Under the pieces are notes generated by a model that worked only from the letters and a program-made list of their open reading frames with translations, was not told the origin of the DNA and did no database searches. Source: a virus. Taken from it: a stretch of DNA of 22,744 bases. Shown in pieces: positions 16,775 through 22,744 of this stretch; the stretch's first letter is position 1, and every line of letters starts with the position of its first letter. Location: positions 1 through 22,744 of the IMG/VR virus record IMGVR_UViG_3300037493_002376; one strand, written 5' to 3'. The translations under genes and the position numbers were made by a program.

Positions 16775-18457
16775 TTAGTTGCAGGCACCTCCTGCAGTCG
16801 TTACTGTTACGTCATCACAGGACTCTACAATTGAAGTACAAGCACAAGCAACATATAATGTCCCAAGCGGTGATAATGTAACTGAAACCCATGTGTTTGT
16901 TGAACAATTATAGTATTGAACAAAACAACTATTAACACTAGAGTTGTTTGATATATTAATAGGGTAACAAGTTGCACAATGTGCTGTTGGTGTGGTTGTA
17001 GGTGTTGGTGTAGCTGTTGGTGTAGGTCCACATCCTCCTTGTGAAATAGTTACATCAGAATATTGGTATGTTAATGTACCATTACATGCACAGAATGGTT
17101 CCTTTGAAGTATTACCTGGTAAGTTATATGATTGAGGTACTCCATTACAATCTAACCATGTAAGTTTATCAGTATATGGTGAGTTATTAACTACGGTATA
17201 TTCTACACAATTACATGAGAATGGTGTAGGTGTTGGTGTTGGTGTTGGATAAAGTATTTGACAAGTACCAGCAGGTGTTGCAATTGCTCCTCCAACACTA
17301 AATACTGGTTCAACACAAGAACATACCGTATAACTTACGTTAGGTTGTAAAAACAATGTACCATATTTACCAGTAAAACAATTTTGGTATGATGCGGTAT
17401 ATGATATAAAACCATCATAAGAAACATTATATTGAGTACAACCCGTACAGAATGGTGTAGGTGTGGGAGTTGGTGTTGAGTTTGGAGTTGAGGTAACTGA
17501 AGGAGTTGGTGTCGGAGTTGTTGGTACTGGAATTGGAGTTGTTGAACCTGTAAATTTTCCATATAACTGAACGGTATATTGAGCAGCATTTGCCGGAAGA
17601 TTTGGTAGGTTTGCTGGTCCTGCCCCCACATAGAGTGTGTTGTAATCTGTTGTTCCTGTTACAGGAAAAAGTAGTGGTAATTGTTGATACACATAATTAC
17701 AACTAGTTCTTGGACCTCCACCATTTGATACAATATTGTCGTATGTTGTTGCAGTGATTACTGCTCCCTGGTCATCAATAAAAGTGTATTTGACATAATA
17801 CCCTTCAGAGAACCCTGTTGTTCCACCAGACCAAAGATAATAGTTTGTGAACCCTAATGTAAAATAGTCATCTTCTAAAACATCCAATGTTCTTGGAGCG
17901 TTTGTTAGGAATAAGTTAGATGTGGTTGGATTTGTTCCTACAGGAGTTCCTGATAATACAAATTGACCTATGTTAAAACTTTGTTGTGTGGCTTTGGGAT
18001 TTACACCCATTGTCGAACGAAATACTTTATAAGGAAGACTCTGAACTCCTGGTGGGCCTAAAGCGTTTCCATAACCTGTAAATCCTGAGATTGACCCTAA
18101 TGCTGAATCTGCAAATTCATAACCAGTCTTTACATAATAACTTATAGTTTCTGTATTTAAAGGTCTTGAGAATGGAAATGTTTGGTGTGTATAAATTGGA
18201 GTTGTGTCCCAATATGATAGGGGTAATGAATCTGTGTAGGTTTCAAGGATTTGTTGTAAATCCAATATCCCAAGTCCATAAGGGTTTGGTGTACAATTAC
18301 CTTCAAATACCAATACGTCATCAACATAGAGCTCATACTTAAATTTGAACTTAAATGTGCTTATGGGATTGTATGTATCCGATGATAATGTAAAATATAT
18401 ACCATCTGATAATACGGGTTGAAACTCTGCTGGTGTTGCGCTATAAAATATACTCAT
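16775..18457 (-). CDS. Tail protein with Thr/Pro linkers and three tandem six-cysteine modules (560 aa)
   Basis: Residues 1-305 form a beta-rich region (Y-E-L-Y-V-D-D-V-L-V-F-E-G-N, I-L-D-L-Q-Q-I-L-E-T, and Y-T-V-Q-L-Y-G at its end) similar to the N-terminal half of tail proteins in Bacteroidetes phages. A Thr/Pro linker (308-336) leads to three Cys modules of about 65 residues (337-399, 415-476, 494-559), separated by shorter Thr/Pro linkers. Each module has the pattern C-x1/2-C, about 20 residues, C, about 19 residues, C-x-C, about 18 residues, C. The regular spacing suggests a small disulfide or metal-stabilised beta fold repeated as a string, probably exposed on the virion. The start overlaps the preceding stop by four bases (ATGA). 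No enzyme motif is seen. Confidence 0.72.
   Translation of the reverse strand: MSIFYSATPAEFQPVLSDGIYFTLSSDTYNPISTFKFKFKYELYVDDVLVFEGNCTPNPYGLGILDLQQILETYTDSLPLSYWDTTPIYTHQTFPFSRPLNTETISYYVKTGYEFADSALGSISGFTGYGNALGPPGVQSLPYKVFRSTMGVNPKATQQSFNIGQFVLSGTPVGTNPTTSNLFLTNAPRTLDVLEDDYFTLGFTNYYLWSGGTTGFSEGYYVKYTFIDDQGAVITATTYDNIVSNGGGPRTSCNYVYQQLPLLFPVTGTTDYNTLYVGAGPANLPNLPANAAQYTVQLYGKFTGSTTPIPVPTTPTPTPSVTSTPNSTPTPTPTPFCTGCTQYNVSYDGFISYTASYQNCFTGKYGTLFLQPNVSYTVCSCVEPVFSVGGAIATPAGTCQILYPTPTPTPTPFSCNCVEYTVVNNSPYTDKLTWLDCNGVPQSYNLPGNTSKEPFCACNGTLTYQYSDVTISQGGCGPTPTATPTPTTTPTAHCATCYPINISNNSSVNSCFVQYYNCSTNTWVSVTLSPLGTLYVACACTSIVESCDDVTVTTAGGACN
17450..17536 (-). repeat. Thr/Pro linker before the six-Cys modules
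   Basis: This stretch codes for residues 308-336 (V-P-T-T-P-T-P-T-P-S and similar). Shorter linkers of the same kind separate the Cys modules near 17220-17250 and 16980-17030. On the plus strand they are made almost wholly of G and T. Confidence 0.85.
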
Positions 18458-19017
18458 TGTATTCCTGTTCTAACTGTTATTTTTTGTCTTATAATTTCTT
18501 CAATAAATGCTCTACCATAGATACCAAAAGTTTTTGATATGTCATCCATTGATTGTTTAATTGCTTCTTGAATGAAGAAGGTTGGGGCAATACCCAATTC
18601 ACCTATACTTCTTTGTATTAAAAATGCTCTATCATCGTTGGACATAAACCTCCCTTTTTTATCTCTAAATTGTGGGATTGAACTTCTTGTTCTTGACCAA
18701 GTGGCTATTATTGCAAGTGGTGGATACTTGAATGTAGGTGATTGTCTCTTACCTCTACGTCCTTGATTTACAACTTGCCATTCAGGTGCTCCAGGAAACT
18801 CAAGAACCATATCAACATTTCCATCTGAGTCTCTATTCCAACTAACCTTAGTGGCATCTAATAATCTACCTGTATAAACACGATTGTTTACTGCCCCTGG
18901 TGTTTTGCTCCTACCATCAAATCCTCGTGATTGACGAGGTTTTAATAGTTGAAGCTTGATGTTTTCTTCAATAACATCTCCCAACATTCTCAATATGTCA
19001 TCAGGTGCTTGTGCCAT
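18454..19017 (-). CDS. HK97-gp10-like tail completion/connector protein (187 aa)
   Basis: The ATG at 19017 (M-A-Q-A-P-D-D-I-L-R-M-L) is preferred because it lies 2 bases after the preceding stop; an ATG at 19029 would overlap it. The segment R-V-Y-T-G-R-L-L-D-A-T-K-V-S-W resembles the T-G-x-L-x-x-S-I motif of HK97-gp10-like proteins. The later stretch G-I-A-P-T-F-F-I-Q-E-A-I-K-Q resembles their C-terminal 'P-F-hydrophobic...A' helix. Between them is a basic, Trp-containing insertion (I-I-A-T-W-S-R-T-R). Such proteins act at the head-tail joint or at tail completion. Placement directly after a tail-terminator-like gene supports this. The stop overlaps the next start by four bases. A minor tail protein is the alternative. 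Confidence 0.6.
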   Translation of the reverse strand: MAQAPDDILRMLGDVIEENIKLQLLKPRQSRGFDGRSKTPGAVNNRVYTGRLLDATKVSWNRDSDGNVDMVLEFPGAPEWQVVNQGRRGKRQSPTFKYPPLAIIATWSRTRSSIPQFRDKKGRFMSNDDRAFLIQRSIGELGIAPTFFIQEAIKQSMDDISKTFGIYGRAFIEEIIRQKITVRTGIQ

Positions 19018-19019
19018 CT

Positions 19020-20429
19020 TTATATACAACCATTAGGGTCTGTTCCACCAACTTGTCCAAGACCACCTATAACATTATACGTGGCGGTTCCATTTGAATA
19101 CCATCCATCAGGTACGGGATTTGTTAATGGTATTGATGCTGTCAAATATAAGTAATCACCAAGATTAATAACTGCCCCTCCTGCAATAGTCCCATAAACA
19201 GTAATTGGACTTGCACTATACGATAAACAAGCGGCATTTTCAGTTATACCTGTACCTAAACTAAATGTGTACCATGCAAAAGTTTGAGTAGGTGTTTGAG
19301 TTGGAGTTGTTGTTGGAGTTGTTGTTGGAGTTTGAGTATTAGTTGTGGTAACCGTAGGAGTTGGAGTAGGTGGAATAAATACAACATTAACACACGGACA
19401 AACTGGTGTAACCGATGATATTGTAAATCCACTTATATTACCTGCTCCTGTTGAATAAGTGTGAGTATGGTCGTTATTTGCCATAACTGTACTATATGGA
19501 ACATTTATCGCCCCACTTGTTATATCATAACTTCCAACTATTGTATAATCACATAAGGCATTTGCATTACCTGTGTAATTGGCGTTATTAAATAATGTAA
19601 ATTTTATATTATCATTACCTTGTATTTCACTCTGTAAATATTGTGTTGTAAAAGTTCCACAAGTAGGTGTCTGTGTTTGAGTCTGTGTTTGAGTCGGTGT
19701 TGTTGTTGGAGTTGAAGTATTAGTAGGTGTCTGTGTTTGAGTCTGTGTTTGAGTTGGTGTTGTTGTTGGAGTTGAAGTATTAGTAGGAGTTGTGGTAGGT
19801 GTTGGAGTTTCAGTATTGGTTGGTGTTGCCGTTGGAGTTTCAGTATTGGTTGGTGTTGCCGTCGGAGTTAACCCAATTGTAACTGTTGGTGTTTGAGTTT
19901 GAGTTGTTGTTGGAGTTGGAGTAGTTGTTGAAGTATTAGTAGGGGTTGGTGTTGGATAGTAATCACACGAATCTAATGTATCATATACAATCAATGGGAC
20001 TTCCATTGCAACTCCTGCCACATGGTCTCCAAATCTCTCAAAGAATGGAATTGCTTGAACTGGCATGTTCACATCCAAGTTGTCAAATAATATTGGTGAG
20101 GTATTCAAACCAAACTTCAAGTAGGCTAAGAATCTCTTGGCCTCCATGCTCATGTCGGATACACAATCCTTTTCATTGGATAAGTCCCAATTTAAGATGT
20201 CAGCAAAAATCATGGTAACAGAATATATTGTCATATTCTCCTGATACTCTATTGCTTGAGGAACCACAAATAAGAATGGATAGTTCACAGATGAACCTGA
20301 AATATTCTTTCCAAAATCCACCAAGTTTCCATAACCAAATGTGTTTAACATTGGAGCTTGTTCCTGAAAATATTGTAGGTAATCTAACACCTTATGGAAG
20401 GTGGTATATTGATTCATTATATTAGTCAT
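19020..20429 (-). CDS. Tail-terminator-like protein fused to Thr/Pro stalks and C-terminal domains (469 aa)
   Basis: Residues 1-158 look like a compact alpha/beta tail terminator or tail completion protein, with helix F-H-K-V-L-D-Y-L-Q-Y-F, Y-P-F-L-F-V-V-P and the signature I-P-F-F-E-R-F-G-D-H-V-A-G-V-A-M-E-V-P (127-145). I know this signature from proteins of that position in Bacteroidetes phages. Residues 159-256 are a Thr/Pro stalk. About 257-352 is a beta domain containing Cys257, Cys293, Cys344 and Cys346, about 353-383 a second stalk, and about 384-469 a domain W-Y-T-F-S-L-G-T-G...A-A-C...G-C-I that recurs in Bacteroidetes proteins. The stalk and appended domains are unusual for a terminator, which usually has 120-170 residues. 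The start directly abuts the preceding stop. Confidence 0.68.
   Translation of the reverse strand: MTNIMNQYTTFHKVLDYLQYFQEQAPMLNTFGYGNLVDFGKNISGSSVNYPFLFVVPQAIEYQENMTIYSVTMIFADILNWDLSNEKDCVSDMSMEAKRFLAYLKFGLNTSPILFDNLDVNMPVQAIPFFERFGDHVAGVAMEVPLIVYDTLDSCDYYPTPTPTNTSTTTPTPTTTQTQTPTVTIGLTPTATPTNTETPTATPTNTETPTPTTTPTNTSTPTTTPTQTQTQTQTPTNTSTPTTTPTQTQTQTQTPTCGTFTTQYLQSEIQGNDNIKFTLFNNANYTGNANALCDYTIVGSYDITSGAINVPYSTVMANNDHTHTYSTGAGNISGFTISSVTPVCPCVNVVFIPPTPTPTVTTTNTQTPTTTPTTTPTQTPTQTFAWYTFSLGTGITENAACLSYSASPITVYGTIAGGAVINLGDYLYLTASIPLTNPVPDGWYSNGTATYNVIGGLGQVGGTDPNGCI
19281..19373 (-). repeat. Thr/Pro stalk-coding repeat, second linker of the terminator-like protein
   Basis: This region codes for residues 353-383. 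The 31 bases at 19334-19364 are identical to 2330-2360 in the 887-residue stalk gene, about 17 kb away. The shared protein phrase is T-P-T-V-T-T-T-N-T. Confidence 0.88.
19662..19955 (-). repeat. Thr/Pro stalk-coding tandem repeat, first linker of the terminator-like protein
   Basis: This region codes for residues 159-256. Two near-identical copies of a 60-base unit (about 19663-19782) encode the phrase [14 protein letters not shown]. Two copies of a 30-base unit at about 19804-19863 encode T-P-T-A-T-P-T-N-T-E. All units are multiples of three bases. Confidence 0.9.
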
Positions 20430-20738
20430 TTATTTCTTCATTTTTTTAAGTTCGTTTTGTTGTTGAATAATCCTGTCTTTAATTAATGCTCCAGTCGTCA
20501 AACATAAATATAGATTAAGCTCATTGAGTTGTTCTATTTTGGTAATGTCTTCACTTGCGAGTTGATAAGTTAGTTGAAAATAGAATCTTGCAGTGGCTTC
20601 GGATGGAGCCATTTGGGTAGTATCTTCAGTATCGGTTTCAGGTTCTTTTCTATCTTCATCTTCACTTTCAAAGAAATGTCTGTACGAGCTATGTATTCGT
20701 TTAATGTGTGCAAAAAAAAACTTGAGACTCCAAACCAC
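20430..20738 (-). CDS. Tail assembly chaperone, frameshifted C-terminal part (gpT-like)
   Basis: This frame is open from 20738, but its first codons (GTG start, V-W-S-L-K-F-F-F) lie inside the upstream chaperone gene and are probably not an independent start. It is entered by a -1 shift on the T run at 20720-20712, giving a joined product of about 264 residues. After the junction come A-H-I-K-R-I-H-S-S-Y, an acidic linker (E-S-E-D-E-D-R-K-E-P-E-T) and a helical region with F-Y-F-Q-L-T-Y-Q-L and I-E-Q-L-N-E-L-N-L-Y-L-C-L. This organisation matches the lambda gpG/gpGT pair, in which the extended form recruits tail tube subunits while the G part coats the tape measure. The next gene starts directly after its stop. 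Confidence 0.62.
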   Translation of the reverse strand: MVWSLKFFFAHIKRIHSSYRHFFESEDEDRKEPETDTEDTTQMAPSEATARFYFQLTYQLASEDITKIEQLNELNLYLCLTTGALIKDRIIQQQNELKKMKK

Positions 20739-21223
20739 ATTTCTACAGGTAAGTTTAATTTAAAGAGTTCTGACCTTTCGATTACATCTACTGACTTAAA
20801 CTTTTCCAATTTATATTTTGTTCCATTTTCACTTTTAACTGGTCTGTATAGGAGTGACATAATCAAGTGGATATTCTCTAACAACTTATCTGATTGAGAA
20901 TATACCTCAAGGTCTACCCATTGTCCCCATGTCATTTTTTGCCAATCGTTCTCCAATCCATAGGTTACTCCACTTAACTCAAAGGTGGTTACCAGTTCAT
21001 TTGTTTTTGGTTGCAAGATGTGGTTTGATAATGCTGATTCAACAAACTTAATTTTTTCTGCAGGTAAATCTTTCAACTCATCTACGGATACTTCCAAATA
21101 TAAAGCAAGTATCTCTTCTGGCTTGGAATACTTAATAGTATTTCCCTGTATCTTTTGATATTTATCAATCGTTAATTTTGGATTGACCTTAATTACTTGG
21201 TCATCAATTACTACTTCTATCAT
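20570..21223 (-). CDS. Tail assembly chaperone (gpG-like, 217 aa)
   Basis: The protein opens with M-I-E-V-V-I-D-D-Q-V-I-K-V, then has L-T-I-D-K-Y-Q-K-I and a helical middle with M-T-W-G-Q-W-V-D-L-E-V-Y and I-H-L-I-M-S-L-L-Y-R-P. The phrase 'G-Q-W/F-x-D-L-E' followed by 'x-x-I-M-x-x-L-Y-R-P' is typical of chaperones of this group in Bacteroidetes phages. The start overlaps the terminase stop by four bases (ATGA). The gene overlaps a second frame by 169 bases, and codons 169-171 (TTT TTT TTG) offer a -1 slip site. In most siphoviruses this pair sits next to the tape measure; here it is about 7 kb away with five tail genes between. It is not part of the finished virion in the known cases. Confidence 0.68.
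   Translation of the reverse strand: MIEVVIDDQVIKVNPKLTIDKYQKIQGNTIKYSKPEEILALYLEVSVDELKDLPAEKIKFVESALSNHILQPKTNELVTTFELSGVTYGLENDWQKMTWGQWVDLEVYSQSDKLLENIHLIMSLLYRPVKSENGTKYKLEKFKSVDVIERSELFKLNLPVEMWFGVSSFFLHTLNEYIARTDISLKVKMKIEKNLKPILKILPKWLHPKPLQDSIFN
20711..20720 (-). other. Probable -1 programmed frameshift site (nine T then G)
   Basis: On the minus strand the frame-0 codons are AGT TTT TTT TTG CAC. Either T-TTT-TTT or T-TTT-TTG can act as a slippery heptamer. Sliding back one base gives GCA CAC ATT as the next codons and enters the downstream open frame. A homopolymer sequencing error (true run of ten T) would fuse the two frames without recoding. Confidence 0.6.
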
Positions 21224-22368
21224 ACAAATGCGAATTTCTTTTGTTTTTTACCTATCTTCATTTCAAGGATATAACGAATCGGGTCAATACAGTGGTTGAA
21301 ATTATCAATGGGTTCATCCAAGTTTTTTAGATTCTTATCTTGTTTCCAAATATAGGAGTTTAATTCATTTATTAAATTTATTGAAGTTGGTGTGACAAAT
21401 AAGTTGTGTCGTTTAATTAAATCAATCCCATGTAAGATTGTTCCTTTTTTAACTGATTTACTATTTATCCCGTTTCTTCTCATTTCCTCAATGGCTTCAG
21501 GTTTTTGACTATCACAAATAAAATCATCTCTTAAGTTAATTTCTAAGTCTTTAATCTTATAGATAAAATCAGGTAATGTTGTATGTCTCAAATATAACAA
21601 TTCATCACAATAAATATTTTCATCTTGTTTGTATACCGCAATCAAAGTATTTGGGTCAGACCATCCAAAGTCAATTCCGTATCCAAGTAACTTTGCATCA
21701 ATTGGAATCTCATCACATACTTGTTGGTGATTGAATACTACTCTGGTTGGTACACCTTTTTGTCCAAGACCAAATACCCTCCATAAGTTTTGGTCTCTGA
21801 ATTGTAGTTTCTCAATTTCTTTAATCTGAATCTCAGATAAAAATGGATTGTCGGTATATGTTATAATTGTGTAGAACACATCATCCTTACCTTCTAAGTC
21901 ATAAATCCATGAGTTCCATAATGAGGGGTTCAAATCAATTACAACTCGGTCTGATGTTCTTAAAATTAGTTGGGTATATTCTTCTTCAGAGATTTCAGTT
22001 GCCTCGTTCATAAACAAGTAATCTCTTTTGCGTCCCCTTAATTTTGTTTCATCATCAACACTAAACCACTCAATCATATTTGAACCCAATTGATAATATC
22101 CATCAGATGAATGCCATTTGTTTGGGTCATACACATCAAAGTTAATTAAGATTTCTTTTAAGTCTCTTAATACAGAACCCTTCAATGCTGGTAGGGTTTT
22201 TCTTACAATAGAGAGAGTTTTGTTATTCTCTTGTAATAATCTGTAAACCCAATAAATTAAAATGTTATACGTCTTAGATGCACGAGATGAACCTTGAAAT
22301 ACACAAATTCTTTTATCTGTGTTTATCAGGTCTTCGAACACCCTTGTCGTACTAATCTTTATCCCCAT
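21220..22368 (-). CDS. terL: Terminase large subunit (382 aa)
   Basis: The motor ATPase and nuclease that packages DNA through the portal. Residues 26-33 (G-S-S-R-A-S-K-T) are the Walker A loop, and 116-122 (D-Y-L-F-M-N-E) the Walker B motif with Glu122 as the likely catalytic residue. The nuclease part has the first acidic residue in G-I-D-F-G-W (Asp233), the second in I-C-D-S-Q (Asp286) and a third in H-C-I-D-P-I-R-Y (Asp362), as in the RNase H-like fold. The length of 382 residues is on the short side but complete; this matches the Terminase_3/PBSX type. The start overlaps the 56-residue RHH-like gene by 17 bases, and the stop overlaps the chaperone start by four. All key residues are present, so it should be functional. 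Confidence 0.96.
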   Translation of the reverse strand: MGIKISTTRVFEDLINTDKRICVFQGSSRASKTYNILIYWVYRLLQENNKTLSIVRKTLPALKGSVLRDLKEILINFDVYDPNKWHSSDGYYQLGSNMIEWFSVDDETKLRGRKRDYLFMNEATEISEEEYTQLILRTSDRVVIDLNPSLWNSWIYDLEGKDDVFYTIITYTDNPFLSEIQIKEIEKLQFRDQNLWRVFGLGQKGVPTRVVFNHQQVCDEIPIDAKLLGYGIDFGWSDPNTLIAVYKQDENIYCDELLYLRHTTLPDFIYKIKDLEINLRDDFICDSQKPEAIEEMRRNGINSKSVKKGTILHGIDLIKRHNLFVTPTSINLINELNSYIWKQDKNLKNLDEPIDNFNHCIDPIRYILEMKIGKKQKKFAFV

Positions 22369-22522
22369 TCTTTTTATCCAACCACTCTTTTATTACCTGT
22401 GTATAGGTCATGTCTTTTTTCTTGCAATGCTCCTTGAGTTGTTCTTTAGTATCACCATAGATAGGAATCATTTTATAGTTATACTCATAAGATTTCTTAC
22501 CATTTTTACTGTGTACTTTCAT
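22352..22522 (-). CDS. Ribbon-helix-helix-like small protein between the terminase genes (56 aa)
   Basis: ATG at 22522, TAG at 22354-22352. The protein is very basic. A strand (Y-K-M-I-P-I-Y-G) is followed by two helices, K-E-Q-L-K-E-H-C-K-K-K-D and T-Y-T-Q-V-I-K-E-W-L-D, with the spacing of Arc/CopG-type ribbon-helix-helix proteins; the Thr that starts the second helix is in the usual N-cap place. DNA binding is inferred. It overlaps the end of the small terminase gene and the start of the large terminase gene by 17 bases each, so the three are likely translationally coupled. It could be an autoregulator of the late operon or a packaging accessory factor. An ordinary spacer with a chance frame is less likely because the codon use and fold pattern look natural. 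Confidence 0.65.
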   Translation of the reverse strand: MKVHSKNGKKSYEYNYKMIPIYGDTKEQLKEHCKKKDMTYTQVIKEWLDKKNGDKD

Positions 22523-22744
22523 CTTCAATATTTTTACGGATTATTTCAATCTGAATTGTGTTGTCAGATGGATTTAATTTATCTCCCTTACTTGTGATAT
22601 CTACCTGTTTCTCGTCTTGCCAATTGTTCTTAAACTTGTTTTTCATAATGATAGTCCACAACCTCTGATTGAACTTGTTAGATTCACCTGATTCAATTGC
22701 TTGGTGAGCTCTTTCAAACCACCATTGTTCACACAATTTTTGAT
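22506..22744 (-). CDS. terS: Terminase small subunit, C-terminal part (5' end beyond the right edge)
   Basis: The frame is open to the right edge and ends with TAA at 22508-22506, so 78 residues are visible. A TTG codon near the edge is probably internal. The segment A-H-Q-A-I-E-S-G-E followed by R-L-W-T-I-I-M-K-N-K-F-K-N-N-W and Q-V-D-I-T-S-K-G-D-K-L is what I know from DNA-packaging small subunits (gp3-type) of Bacteroidetes and other phages, where it follows the DNA-binding N-terminus. Its position just upstream of the large subunit supports this. The N-terminal DNA-binding part cannot be judged here. The protein would recognise the packaging start site and hand the DNA to the large subunit. 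Confidence 0.75.
   Translation of the reverse strand, partial: QKLCEQWWFERAHQAIESGESNKFNQRLWTIIMKNKFKNNWQDEKQVDITSKGDKLNPSDNTIQIEIIRKNIEDESTQ

Noticed and set aside
1-22744. Prophage attachment sites, insertion sequences, tRNA genes
   Set aside because: No integrase, transposase, terminal inverted repeats or cloverleaf-like sequence was recognised.

Overview
The window is a stretch of the structural and packaging region of a tailed dsDNA bacteriophage with a long, probably siphovirus-type tail. All supported genes lie on the minus strand, so transcription runs from the right edge to the left edge. The DNA is AT-rich. Start codons are preceded by A/T-rich sequence instead of Shine-Dalgarno motifs, and several proteins (the MSCYIESGF tail-tube-like protein, the MIYLNQG protein, the lectin-like C-terminus of the 887-residue protein and the capsid protein) resemble families I know from phages of Bacteroidetes/Flavobacteriia. 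The host is therefore inferred to be a Bacteroidetes bacterium. No integrase, replication gene, tRNA or CRISPR array is visible. Layout in transcription order: a truncated small terminase subunit (right edge); a 56-residue ribbon-helix-helix-like microgene; the large terminase; a tail assembly chaperone pair joined by a probable -1 frameshift on a run of nine T; a tail-terminator-like protein with a Thr/Pro stalk and extra domains; an HK97-gp10-like completion protein; a 560-residue tail protein with three six-cysteine modules; a holin-like 53-residue membrane protein; a 177-residue tail protein; an 875-residue hub-like protein; the tape measure; a 766-residue XkdF-type protease fusion; a scaffold-like gene broken by a frameshift; the major capsid protein; a tail-tube-like protein and a rho-independent terminator. 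After the terminator come two stalked surface proteins (Gly-rich and lectin-like), a 72-residue protein, a 148-residue structural protein and the portal, which runs off the left edge. Two things stand out. First, four separate virion genes carry the same kind of low-complexity Thr-Pro-Thr-Asn/Gln stalk, each joined to different C-terminal domains (glycine-rich, lectin-like, six-Cys modules, a Cys-bounded beta domain). This looks like a shared cassette toolkit that spreads between genes by recombination through repeat DNA. Second, the module order is unusual: tail genes come before head genes, and the portal lies about 20 kb downstream of the large terminase. Small overlooked genes (RHH-like, holin-like) and two frameshift junctions are also described.
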